Source: Phoronis australis
Taxonomy: Eukaryota > Phoronida > Phoronidae
Length of the DNA stretch: 64,000 nucleotides
Assembly (NCBI GenBank): GCA_002633005.1
Contig: NMRA01000180.1
Location: forward strand, 435,955 to 499,954
Direction: 5' to 3'
The notes under the pieces are model-generated. The model ran no database searches and was not told the DNA's origin. It worked only from the letters and a program-made list of their open reading frames with translations. Made by a program: the position numbers and the translations under genes. Shown in pieces: positions 54,401 through 64,000 of this stretch. Position 1 is the stretch's first letter. Every line of letters starts with the position of its first letter.

Positions 54401-57400
54401 CTTGGGCATTGTATTTAGGCTGGAGGTGAGGTGTTTTACAGCCTCCATTTTGAAATCATATTCCATGTCTTCATTTTTATTGATCCGTGACATTCCATTT
54501 GTGACCTTTGGTACTTTTGATACTTCTATTATTGTAGAAAATATCATGAATGTGGGTCTATATAGATTACTAAAAGCAATGAACTATGACTGATGCTGAA
54601 AACTTTCTATCCACAAATTTGTCTCCACATATGCTTAGAAGCTCAAGGTCAAAACAATTTCACTATTTTCTGGCAGAATAAAACGCTCCTTTAAGGTTAT
54701 GAAGGATTTTATCGACATGTCTGTGCATTTAATAAAATATCTAGAAAACTAGATTTTAACTCAGTAAAAGTATATATTTTCTGAATAATTATATTTTATA
54801 TTTTTTCCAATATGTTATTAATTGGATTATTTATTTTATATTTTTTCCAATATGTAATTAATTGGATTACGTGACTGCGTCTTTTTGGTAAAATTTAGCA
54901 AAAAGGCACTTGGATATTAGAACAGCAGTGTCAATAACACGATCAAATTTTATTTGATATGCAGTGTTTCTTCACTTGTTTAGCACACAATAGTGAAATC
55001 CTATTTTGTCAAATTTCTCCACAAAAATAAAATTTTTTAGTCTATTACTAGCATGGTTTTTATTGTGTAGAGGTCATACAACTTGTATGTTTTTAGGTAC
55101 TTGACATAATACACAGGCTTATCAATAACATCCTTTGTAACCTTAAAATCACTATATTGGGGATTGTGGTTTGAAGGAGATCTGTGAAAATTTTAAAAGG
55201 CATGAACCAAAAAGGGCTTTCAGAGCTCTTTTTGGAAAAAAGGGTAGTCGCTTATGAAAACCCTGACAACGAACAACTTTTGGGTTACGTGCAACCTGAT
55301 TAAGGGCCACCCTAAAGCATAAAAATGAGAGAAAAGTGCTACCTTGGAGGTGGAATTGTCTTTCTTCCAAGAAATTCAGTGCTTGCAGGTAGATGATTTG
55401 TGTTTGCAGAAATGCATCATTGCACATTTTTTCAGTCAACCAAATCTAAATTCTGTTTTTGGCATATCTAAGTTTCTAACAGTAGTTGTATATTCATGGA
55501 ACTTAAGGATATCCCAAATGTTATTCACAAAAATTGGCCTTTTTTACAACATTTCACGTGTCTAGTCAAATGCCTAATGTTCATTGTCGGGGAACTTCAA
55601 CAATACTGAAAGATCTGGTGATCTCATCCAAATCATAAATATGAACTAAGTCTGGACAAGTGTCTGCTATGTAGGGTGTCACTATGACTAGATACTTGTC
55701 AATGACGGTAAACAAAACACAAGGATGTCCAGAATGGTTGTATAACGTAAGTTGTTTTGCTGGGATAGTATGTCATAGGAAATGATTAAACTTGCACTTA
55801 ATTTACTTCATGAGAATTCATGGCATGTAACGAGAGAAAAAAGATTTAGCAAAACCACCTTCAATTGCGTGGAAATTTGTTTACTACTTATCCAAGGTTA
55901 AAGGTTATAGGGCTGTCACTCAAATCGAATCTCCTGCCAGGCACAGCAGTTCCGTATGTACCCTCGGTCTTTTCATTCACTGAGTCGCCATAATAGTGAG
56001 TCAATGAGGTATACATGGCATAGAAAGATGCCGTGGAAAAGACCGAGGGATTTGTGTGTCTGCATGCATACGACAGTTGAGAACGAATGCACTGAGCCCG
56101 AGTCGCAGCACCGCCTCTGTGATTTATTCTTCACGAACACAGCAAGTTGTAAAAATGATGAATCCTCACCCAAGTTCATTAATTTCATCAGTAATTTGAC
56201 ATTTGGCCGTTTTGACCTCGGGCTTTAACCACCGACTCGATTTCTATTGTGCATTAATTTTGGTACTTGGTTTCTTCTCCTGGTGCGTGGTGTTTGTCAC
56301 ATTGAACTGTTGACTTATTATTAACTGACTCCGTCTTTGCTGTATTTAGACTCGTGGCACATTTACACAATTAAAATTGTTTGGTGTTAATTAAGTTAAT
56401 TACGCACTACAAATTCAGTTGACAATGCCAGTGAATGTTGAAATAGTGAACATGATTGAGCCATGTATAGGTTATATTGACCAAAAACAAGTTTTCGCCA
56501 AATAATTAAGCGATAACCGTAAGATTTTGAATACTCACATTTTCTGCTTATTCTCGGCTCCAGCAAATCGATTAAATTTGAACTTAGGAACATGAGCTCT
56601 CGAAAATGACTGAAACTTTCCAATTTTGATATTATTCATCAATCTCCAAAACGCTGTTAGGATTTTCCTAGTTTTTGTGTACCATAAGATAGACGAGTAC
56701 GACTGCTATTTTTTACAAAAAAAAAACGTTTTGTTTTGGGAAAAAAAACTAAGTGAAGAATTTAAAATTCCTATCAGCGTTTTTAGGTGGATTATGAAGT
56801 TTTCATTAAAAAGCGGGGGTTTCATTAAAATTAACCAACGGGTTGTTTTGCTGTATGAATGTACCTTAAGTTAATTAAATTAAAGTGAAATTTTATAAAG
56901 GTGATTACATAATTGTAATAATGGCACATAAATATTTGTATAATCTCTGATCTTTTTCTCTCAGAAAATATGTAACTTTTTCTAGTCGACATAGCATGTT
57001 TTTTATATATGAGTTAGAATGAAGGTCACTAAATAAAGTTTGAGGTAACCTTAATGCAGCAAAAAAATAGTTTACAACAATCACTAATTTGTGTCCAGGT
57101 AACCGAGGAGCTTAAACATGTGTAAAAGTGTACACTAGTCAAATTCTTGCAGAAATGTACACAAGCGCCTTTTGAAAAAATGATGTGCAATATTGGCGCA
57201 AATTATGCAAGCAGGTGCTTTAAATTTGCTTGAAAGCAGGGCTGCACAGCATTGAAAATGACGTGAATACAGACCCGGTCCAAAAATCTTTTCACCTTAA
57301 AAGTGGCTTTCTTGAAAAACTGTCTGGTCACATTTTTTGTTTACTAAAAGCTATGTTACTTTAATCAAATGTTTTAACTTTTGGAAAATTACTAAAAATA

Positions 57401-60400
57401 GTCTTACCATTTTTTTCTTTGGTGAAAATCTTCCACTATAGTTCATGAATTGAAGAGTCTTTATCGCAAAGCTGTTATCAAGCCTACATTGATTTCATAC
57501 ATCCTGTCAGGGGCTTCTTATGCTGTCTTTATGTACGGCAGTTCTGCAAACGTATGTATAATTCAAATCAAATCATGTGTGCAAGAATATGCACTGGCCA
57601 AAGGTTTTCTTTGAAATACTGCAATTCTACAAACATCATGCTCAGAAATTTCCCAGTGGGAAATTCCCTTATCTAATGTCAACTACAGTATGCTCAGATA
57701 AGATCTTGCCTCTCTTGGTCATGTCTGACTTTGCTTGACCATTTGGCTGGGCAGTAACTGAGCTGTGTGGCATATTTCTGGGAAACCGGTCTATTTTTCC
57801 AAGAAAAGTCGCCAATCTCTATGTAAAATTGTTGGTGTGTGTACTGTCTTTTTATGGAAACATCTCAGGTCAGCGAATAAAATGCCCAGAGTTTTTGCAA
57901 ATACCGCCATTCAAGCAAAACCAACGGAGAACGCAGGCGATATGTCTTTCCAAAACACCCATCAGAATGAGCAACTGCAGGTAAATTCAGGTGTAAATAA
58001 TTATGTTCAACTTCACCATAGTTTGTGGTCTTTTTTCATGACATATTGGTTGAATAGAATCTTATGATTAGTTGGTACTGATAAGTTTGGTGTTTTATTT
58101 TACAGTTGAAATACCTCACAATTTGGTATTTTATTGTCATATACTGTTTGATTGTTTTCGGAATTTTTGATTCATTCTTATTTCAAAAACTAATCTTATT
58201 AATCTGTCAGTCCTGTTTTAAAAATAGTTAAATTAGTTTGAATTTTTACCTATTGTGTTAAAATTCGTCCTGTTCGAGTATTGTTGTGACTGTCCTTATT
58301 TTTGCTTCAGTAAACAATCCATGTAAAGCGTGTTATTTAAGAAGTATTAGAAGAAGTAAATTTTCTATATTTTATTTTGGCTCATTTTATATATGTTAAA
58401 CTAAATGTGTTTTTATATTGGGTAACTGTTAATATCCGAGTTTGTCATGCTGATTAAATATTTTCACAAGGCGATAATAACGTTCACTTAATTTAAAACA
58501 CTTATACTTTGACATATTTATATCAAATATTATTGTTTAAATTCACATTTTTTCTCCAACCCCCTTGCAGTAACTATATGACATGTCTATACCATAACCA
58601 TCGAGGTTATTTCACAGACACCTGACGCGGTTATTGAACGGGTGTATTAAGACGCACTTGGTATAAAATACATTACACTAGTAATTGATGACCTTCATTT
58701 CAATTTTCTCTTGAGAGGGATTTTCAGGATTTTTCAACTAATTACTCTGTTTGTATTGTTATTCTTGTTTTTTTCTTCGTGTTTTCCTATGTGCGAACAT
58801 TTTTGGTAATTTGGATTACTTTATTCACATGCCGTGTGCAACAAAAATATCATTTCAGTAGTCGGTTTCATGAAAAGTGATTTAAGGTAGTGTATAGTAG
58901 TAGGGATGTGAAATATTTAAGTAATTATTAGTCAAGGAAAAACAATACTTTGTTAACATTCGGTTTAAAAATGTATTACTAAGGAAATGGCTTTGTGCGC
59001 TGTGTGCATAGACTGAAAAGGGGTATGATTGATATGTGAACTCTGTTGCAAACCCCTCCTTTGGCCGTCAAAAATAAGTTATACATGGGTTGACTCTGCC
59101 ACTGCCTTGCTTTTTATGCATGACCCACTTTCCAGCATCATTTAGCTGTGAGAAAATTGGGTGCAGTGGCAAAAAGGCTATGAAATTGATGGTTACCAAT
59201 TTATTGCTACGAAACTTTCAGATTCATAGTTGAACATTGTATTTGTCAATCTAAAATTTGCAACTATTAACTATTCTTGGTAAAATTTTGCAAATACCAA
59301 GACAGATAAAATCAATCCTAGTTAAAGAAGGAAAGTGGTTTAAGGCCATTTCACGAAAGGTTGACGTGAAGTGGTTGGCTGATATCATTCATAGCTATCT
59401 TCACCCATGTAGGTGAACAGGTGATCATAGATAATGGAGTCACTGAAACGCTAGTTATTTGTGTGAAATTGAACAAAGGCGACATTGGCAGTGAAAGAGT
59501 GAGCATTAATAAATGTTATTAATATTATTGTTGTTATGCTTGTAATTTATATTTTTTGTAATTATTTATTGTGAGTAATACTAATTTTCTCTTTATCCTT
59601 GTAATCGTTACAATTGTTTTTTTATTAGGAGCACAGTTATTGTCATCATGCTTTATTTGCAGCCAAGGGACACACCATTGGCCAACGAAGCAGAGCTGCA
59701 AGCTTTGTTGCAGAAAGAGAAACAAAGTAACAACAGCTGGAAAAAATTATATGGGGTGAGTTGCATTCACCATGAACTCGTGCTATGATTAGGTAAACTT
59801 AGTTGTGTCCCTACTGCGATTTTAGGCCGGCAAAGTTGGTTGCAAATAGTTTCTACTGTACCTTTGTTAGGCGCTGTTGTTGCAACGCAATAGCCTAAGG
59901 GGTTTGAAGTTCTGGGGCAATGTGCACTCTAATCAAGAATCTTTTCTATGTCTTCAAATAGAATGTTTATCTAGCTTTTCATTTCTATTTGACAGCTGTA
60001 TTGTTGGCTAAAAGAGATAAATATTATGTTATTCCTGTAGTTATCATCCCCTATTTATGTGTGTTCAGGTTAGTATGCTGACAATGTGGTTGGCCAGCTA
60101 AGTGTGAAAAAAGGTGTTTACGCTGGTAGTACCTACACTGAAAAATATTCATGTACTTATTGGACTGGGTTTCAGGTCATTTTCAATGAGCTGTTGAGCA
60201 GGAAATTCCCCAACCTCTAACAAATGAGATTTTAATAAAATTGTGTGTGTTGTTGATATGGAGTGGGATCCAAGCAAATAAGTGTAGTATTATTCCGATA
60301 TGCAGCAGGTATTCACACTCGGTTTGATTTTAGTAAATTCCTGCTCTTGCAGTTTGTGAATTTCGTTTCATTTTTAGATGAATAATTGTTGTTATTAAGG

Positions 60401-62130
60401 TTATTTAGGACCCTAGAAAAATATCCAAATTGGGTTAACTTGGGTTACATATCTTAGAAATGGCTGATCAGATTCATATCAAGTTTTCAGATACTATGCT
60501 TTATCCACTGTTCTAAAAAACTTTAAGGAATGGTTTTTAAATTTTTTCATTTAGCCATGCATAGGACTTTTGTGATTTTCATAAATAATTAAATTTGCAT
60601 AAAACAAAAAGGAAGATGAGATTTTAGAAGACTATAACAGCGTTTTTTGAGATTTCACCTTGAACATTATATCAAATGAAATTTGATTGTGCGATTGACG
60701 TTGTATTGCTATCAGTGTACCTCCTAGAATTTGGGATTTAGCTCAGCCATGATAGCATTAGGCTGCGACCATGGAGTGACAGGTTCGAATCTGTGCTGAG
60801 GCTGAACTGTTGAAATTGTTTTTCTCGCCTTTTAGCCAAAAAAGCATTAGTTGATTCTGCTCTGTGTTTTTTAGAAGTTTTTGAGGTGATTTTTTTTTAT
60901 AAAAAAACATATCAGCAAAAGTGGGCTATTTTTTCCTTTCTGTCATCTCGAAGCAGCTTCAGTGGCGCATTGACGTGACTGTGTGTGTTACTGGTGGGTG
61001 GTATATATGAGCCAGTTGTTATGAGCTACTCTAGTCATGGCTTGTGATGATGCAGTTTGTCAACCAGCAGTGTTTTTAAAAAACGTCAGCTAAAATCATT
61101 GCTATCTTTTTTGTTAAAGTAGTGAGGCGCAGGTTTCTAAGTGTGGACCAGAAGCAACTATGCTTTAAGTTGGCCTTCGTTGTATTATCTATGACTACAA
61201 ATACCTGCGCTTTAACGATGATTTTCCTTAGGTGGATTTGACCTTACACACCCTGACTTGTAAATTGCTATAATAAACATAAAGTTTTGAAATCAGCATA
61301 TTGCAATTCCCAATTCTTTATCGTAACTATGCTGATTGAATTTAGTTTTCAAGTCATCCACAAACACCCAAATTAAGAAACTAGCATCATAGGTTTTAGG
61401 TCAGTCTACTTAACCATACACCAAAATCATTCAGTTTTTTTTTCACTTGTGCACTGGTCTAGGTTGGGCACTGAACAGGCCTTCATCCAGGATTTCGAAA
61501 ATGGGGTGTCCAAAATGAGGTTCCCAATATTCCAGGGCGTCCATAATTCCAACGCGTAACCCCCCATCCCCAGCAATCCCCCCAAATACACAGATTTTTT
61601 TACAAAAAAATGCATAGACCAAGGTTTTTACATCTAAGTTTACAAAACAGCCTTCTGTAGTGAGCATTTTTAATAAAAAATGGGTGTAGACCAAGACTTT
61701 TACAATGCTATCAACCAAGTATGAGCATAGCAACATTGTATATACTTTGTATATACATTGTATATTTCTTCCTGCTTTGAAAAAGAGCCCCCACTGTTAG
61801 CCTTCAGAGGCTTCCTAGTAATCATTGCAATGTGTGTGTCCAAACTTGAAAGGTTCCTATTGACAGTGGGCGTCCAAATGATACATTGGGCGTCCTTGCC
61901 AGGGCCTCCATATTAGTGCTGGGGCGTCTATTTGGACGGCCAGGACCTACGCTGCATGAAGGCCTGGCACTGAATGAGTGAAAGTTGTTTTTGTTAGGTT
62001 ATCAGTAAGAAAAGATGTTACCTGGTGTTGTCTTTTTTGTGCATTTAGTGTGATGATTTGATTTATTTTGCAGGATTTGATTCAAAAGGTTAAAGCAAAG
62101 GAAAAGGAACTAACTGAGCTGCGTGAGAAG
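45417..62130 (+). CDS. Coiled-coil protein, partial (continues beyond window)
   Basis: Seven supported coding exons (45483-46433, 49180-49236, 50144-50209, 51108-51302, 53425-53649, 59663-59755, 62074-62130) plus one uncertain exon near 57874-57980. The start is ATG ATG at 45483, after an acceptor at 45414-45416 that shows at least one 5' UTR exon lies upstream. Residues 1 to about 290 are Ser/Thr/Asn-rich and probably disordered; the rest is charged heptad-like coiled coil. No enzyme motif is seen. The supported exons all begin and end in phase 0. I do not recognise the family; scaffold or adaptor proteins of the NF-kappaB or centrosome type would look like this, but nothing here decides it. 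No stop codon is reached at 62130. Confidence 0.65.
45483..46433 (+). CDS. Coiled-coil gene, first coding exon
   Basis: 317 codons starting MMHSDEGEFSSDSTLQNSVA, low in hydrophobics and rich in S, T, N, E. It includes a CSHCQTT motif at about residue 163 that is not enough to call a zinc finger. It ends VVCENQKLQNELDQ, the start of the coiled coil, at donor CAG|GTAATT. Confidence 0.75.
46950..47165 (+). repeat. Dispersed repeat, inverted partner at 54050-54200
   Basis: Shares CCATTCCCCTCTAAAA, ATATTGAAAAATCA and CCTCAAGTCA in order with the reverse complement of the partner. The two lie in opposite orientation in introns of one gene. Confidence 0.6.
47170..47960 (+). repeat. Second array of the about 147-bp repeat
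   Basis: Boxes at 47307 (GCCCCCTAGTGGC), 47452, 47611 (GCCCCCTAGTGACC), 47755 and 47901, spacings 144-157 bp. In the first long intron of the coiled-coil gene. Confidence 0.78.
48030..48470 (+). repeat. Tandem repeat, about 145-bp period, with TGACCTTGAC boxes
   Basis: TGACCTTGACC at 48065, GATCTTGACCTT at 48209, TGACCTTGAC at 48354, with shared 'tttagattttg.tcatat' and 'caccagtcaa' parts between. Different from the adjacent 147-bp family. Confidence 0.7.
49180..49236 (+). CDS. Coiled-coil gene exon
   Basis: Encodes KEVERSRKKEAYQKNMVVQ (19 codons). Acceptor AAGCTTCAG, donor CAG|GTAATA. Similar to the next exon (KEMEQSLDRERASHKSIMYQ), suggesting exon duplication. Confidence 0.65.
49992..50089. 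mobile_element. 98-bp hairpin element
   Basis: Arms 49992-50036 and 50045-50089 (45 bp, about five mismatches, 8-bp loop) form one long hairpin ending 54 bp before the exon at 50144. It could be a short palindromic MITE. Confidence 0.7.
50144..50209 (+). CDS. Coiled-coil gene exon
   Basis: Encodes VQKEMEQSLDRERASHKSIM and YQ. Acceptor TTCTACAG, donor CAG|GTAATT. A second acceptor CAG six bases in would give KEMEQ at the start, matching the previous exon. Confidence 0.65.
51108..51302 (+). CDS. Coiled-coil gene exon
   Basis: Encodes VKAYIVYLRRQTCEDRLLMV, then KAGTLFKVHKKMEKLQAELK and a QEKESEQSKQ run. 65 codons. The phase-0 acceptor (AACTTAAG|GTG) is purine-rich and weak; the better-looking one at 51081 breaks the frame. 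Confidence 0.55.
51366..51682. mobile_element. 317-bp element with about 80-bp terminal inverted repeats
   Basis: Starts GGTTATACAGAATTGGTTAA and ends with its inverse; arms 51366-51447 and 51604-51682 differ at only a few bases. It lies in an intron of the coiled-coil gene right after exon 51108-51302. It is non-coding. The TTATACAG core also occurs in the 87-bp inverted repeat at 2501. Confidence 0.8.
52837..52947. repeat. About 27-bp minisatellite, four copies
   Basis: Unit ATTACAGATCAACGAAAACT with AACTATT spacers. In an intron of the coiled-coil gene. Confidence 0.85.
53302..53392. repeat. Hairpin repeat ending just before a coiled-coil exon
   Basis: Arms GTGCCTGCATTTTGAGAACC (53321) and its inverse (53371-53392). 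The core TTGAGAACCAGTT recurs in the hairpin at 9586-9672, so this is a dispersed family. Confidence 0.55.
53425..53649 (+). CDS. Coiled-coil gene exon (highly charged heptads)
   Basis: 75 codons with repeating L-x6-L spacing: MERLRKENETLKKDKEDLKI, then ENESLKNESELLKNEKK and VLERKLEELTQQE. Acceptor TCATTTTAG, donor GAG|GTAATT. Clear coiled coil. Confidence 0.7.
54050..54200 (-). repeat. Dispersed repeat, inverted partner of 46950-47165
   Basis: On the minus strand it has CCATTCCCCTCTAAAA and TATTGAAAAATCATG in the same order as the partner. Confidence 0.6.
54900..55090 (-). repeat. Dispersed AT-rich repeat family (also 8780-8930 and 30840-30935)
   Basis: Shared core TTTTTGTGGAGAAATTTGAC followed by AAAATA.AATTTCACT and CATATTGTGT, with GTAATAGAC nearby. 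Orientation is minus here and at 30840, plus at 8780. A worn copy lies near 32835 and another near 49420. Confidence 0.5.
55100..57430. other. Intron of the coiled-coil gene
   Basis: AT-rich, no supported exon. Open frames such as 55956-56228 lack splice or family support. Confidence 0.5.
57440..57640 (+). pseudogene. LINE-like reverse-transcriptase fragment
   Basis: One frame reads LKSLYRKAVIKPTLISYILS, then a second frame gives MCARICTGQRFS. This matches the order LYxxxIxPxLxY ... xRAARIITG common near the end of non-LTR retrotransposon RT domains. A frameshift separates the halves and no flanking ORF exists, so it is a dead fragment in an intron. Confidence 0.4.
57874..57980 (+). CDS. Possible coiled-coil gene exon (uncertain start)
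   Basis: An open frame ends SFQNTHQNEQLQ|GTAAAT, the same CAG-phase-0 donor style as its neighbours, but no acceptor gives phase 0 on the left. It may need another exon or may not be real. Confidence 0.25.
57990..59660. other. Intron of the coiled-coil gene
   Basis: Very AT-rich; no repeat or exon recognised. Confidence 0.5.
59663..59755 (+). CDS. Coiled-coil gene exon
   Basis: Encodes PRDTPLANEAELQALLQKEK, then QSNNSWKKLYG. Acceptor ATTTGCAG, donor GGG|GTGAGT. 31 codons, phase 0. Confidence 0.65.
60462..60720 (+). repeat. Dispersed repeat (partner 36820-37100)
   Basis: See the partner: same ordered blocks with a moderate level of change. Confidence 0.55.
60731..60800 (+). repeat. tRNA-like sequence
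   Basis: TTAGCTCAGCCATGATAGCA resembles box A and CAGGTTCGAATCTGTG resembles box B. Stems otherwise poor. Confidence 0.35.
61476..61966. mobile_element. hAT-type MITE, copy 2
   Basis: A 491-bp element, closely similar throughout to 34531-35013 and in the same orientation. Ends CAGGCCTTCATCCAG and inverted CAGGCCTTCATGCAG. It has a perfect 8-bp target duplication GCACTGAA at 61468-61475 and 61967-61974. Confidence 0.9.
62074..62130 (+). CDS. Coiled-coil gene exon (last seen)
   Basis: Encodes DLIQKVKAKEKELTELREK (19 codons). Acceptor TTTTGCAG, donor AAG|GTATTG. No later exon is recognisable before the window ends. Confidence 0.65.
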
Positions 62131-62405
62131 GTATTGCATTTTATTGTTGCTGGGACAGCCTTGTAAGGTTGTATGTTGAACGTTAACATAGCCTGAGCCC
62201 GTGACCTTTGAAGCGTACCTGTGTGTTTGAGATCCCCATTTCCAAGAAATTGAATAAATGAACATAATCAATACTTGTATGTGTTCAGTGGGAAATTCTT
62301 GATAGTTTGGTATTTAATGAAAGTCTCACCAATTTCATAGAAAAAAAGTTTAACTTATAAAATTGCCTCTTTTCTCATTTTCAAAGACGTCTTACATTGG
62401 TTGCG

Positions 62406-62530
62406 CTTGATTGACTTCACTGGTTCCGCCAGGTTATCCGTCTAAGATGCCTGATTAGCCTGTAAGCTAACTGTAAGCTAATTGCATGTCTTAGCCGCTT
62501 AATCCAGAAGAACTGGTGAAGTCAATCAAG
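62406..62530. mobile_element. 125-bp element with 21-bp inverted ends
   Basis: CTTGATTGACTTCACTGGTT at the left is inverted at 62510-62530 with two mismatches. No coding. Target duplication not seen. Confidence 0.55.
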
Positions 62531-63101
62531 GGCAGACTTTGCTGTGAATGTCCACAACTTTTCAAAACACTGTCAGATGGTGCCTATGGTACAGAACCTG
62601 AACATGGAAAGTGGTAATTTTATGCTCAATATCTTTCATGGAAAAATTGAGGAAATATAATTTGGTCCATCTGATTGATGATAAAATCTTGTGAACCATT
62701 TTGTGAAAGGGTTTAGGATGAAATGAAAGTAGCAAAATGACATATACGCAGAACAAGTTCACGATTTCAAAAACCATTACATGTGAAATGTTTAGAGGAC
62801 TGTCTAGAGCGCCTCTCTGTGGATCATATTAGAGGTATAAGGATTATGTAGTTGAGTTGAGTTTGATAAAATAACCAAAATCACGAAGAATTTCATTATA
62901 AAACGCAACATTTTGCTTTATTAAAAAGCATATTTAAGGCCGAGTTTTGATGACGCATCAATCTCACAGAGGGAGTAGTTAGTGTTATCACGTGTTTTGC
63001 TTGCAAGGCATGGTGATACCTTGCAGAGTCTTGCGTTTGTACAAAGCTCTCGCATCTACTTAACACACGCCTGGTGAGTGCAGTGCGTGTTCAAGCAGGG
63101 A

Positions 63102-63219
63102 AGTCAGCTGAACCACAAGAAATACAAACAATAGGTTGCCATAGCTGCAAGTGGAAAGTGGTCTGGTGAACATTCAATGAGTAGTTAACCTATTGTTTGC
63201 ACTGTGGTTCAACTGACCT
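63102..63219. mobile_element. 118-bp inverted-repeat element
   Basis: Arms 63102-63138 and 63184-63219 share GTCAGCTGAACCACA and CAAACAATAGGTT with small differences. MITE-like. Confidence 0.55.
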
Positions 63220-63589
63220 ATTCCACCCTTGATATTTACCTGTCGTCAGATGATACACGAAAACACAGTGTTTTTATTTAATTTTTTGTGATTGTGGTTG
63301 GTATAATAAATATTTTGGTAAAGAGCCCTTTCTTTCACAAATTTTGTCGAATGCATAAGAAATATTGTGCCGGGTTATTTTAAATGTTTTACGTAATTTT
63401 ACTGAATCCAAGGACTGCTGTCATTGAGTGTGAGTTTAAAATGTAATGTTAAAGAAAATTTTTGTATCATCATGATCCATTACATTGGTCTCGAGCAGTT
63501 CTATTAAAGCGTCATTTCCTGTTTTCCACCAAAGGTTTCCAACCTCTCCACACCATGCTAATTATTTGTTTACATCTCTAAACATTTTA

Positions 63590-63980
63590 TTCAGGGTGTC
63601 AGCAAGTAAACATAGTGTCAATATACAATAACTTTTTACAGGGTTGCCTATTCCATCTAAAATTTGTCTGTTCCTAGTCAGTTGTCTCAAAGAGGAACCT
63701 TGTCTTTTGGTTAATATTGTACACCAAGGTGTAGGTTGTGAATCTTCATGTGACCTTGACCTTGTTTTCAAGGTCATAACATAAACTCGAAAGTTTTACT
63801 GTGAAGGTCTTGTTAGTGTGACATCTCTAGAATGGAGCTCGTGATATTGTTCACATTTTTACCAAGATATAGGTGGGGCATCCCTGAGCACCAGTTGTGG
63901 ATCTTGACCTTAGTTTCAGGGTAATGGTGAGAAATTTAAAAGTACTACTTAGAAAAATGTTTCTGCAATATTTCAAGGTT
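63590..63980 (+). repeat. Second array of the TGACCTTGAC-box repeat
   Basis: Boxes at 63751 and 63902 and an inverted TCAAGGTCAT near 63769, with shared 'gagcaccagttgtggatcttgacc' type sequence. Runs off the window. Confidence 0.65.
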
Positions 63981-64000
63981 TATCCTAATGCAAAAAAATC

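Overview
This is a repeat-rich, AT-rich stretch of an animal nuclear genome. GT-AG introns, long introns, MITEs, tRNA-derived repeats, minisatellites and runs of N all fit a draft assembly of a polymorphic invertebrate, probably marine. The phylum cannot be fixed from the sequence alone.

The main gene is on the minus strand and runs from the ATG at 36653 to the stop at 1274. I assembled it exon by exon: 25 coding exons, every splice phase compatible, 3153 nt, 1050 residues. The product has N-terminal RCC1-type repeats and a C-terminal HECT ubiquitin-ligase domain with the [12 protein letters not shown] active-site motif. It is a small HERC, best called HERC4-like. The HECT domain holds a duplicated 48-bp exon (10271-10318 and 9787-9834) that encodes two versions of the same 16 residues. 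It looks like a mutually exclusive exon pair not explained by the assembly.

The left 13.5 kb contains assembly duplications. 1-323 repeats 3573-3895; 1785-2500 repeats 2758-3473 across a single N at 2757; 8930-11136 repeats about 11138-13400 across a single N at 11137. These are most simply unmerged allelic contigs, so several exons appear twice.

The HERC4 intron at 24631-28952 holds a 3.2-kb block (24759-27933) with bipartite terminal inverted repeats. It carries a SAP-like exon on the plus strand at the left end and a signal-peptide-like ORF on the minus strand at the right end, pointing at each other.

From 36.7 to 45.4 kb is intergenic sequence with a possible THAP-like relic, a hairpin MITE, tRNA-like repeats and a roughly 147-bp-period array that carries CTCF-like motifs. 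From 45417 rightwards a plus-strand gene encodes a Ser/Thr-rich N-terminus followed by coiled coil, built from small exons that are all phase 0; it continues past the window. Its introns hold two families of roughly 145-150-bp-period repeats, one member of an hAT MITE family whose other copy lies in the HERC4 intron, several hairpin elements and a LINE-like reverse-transcriptase fragment.
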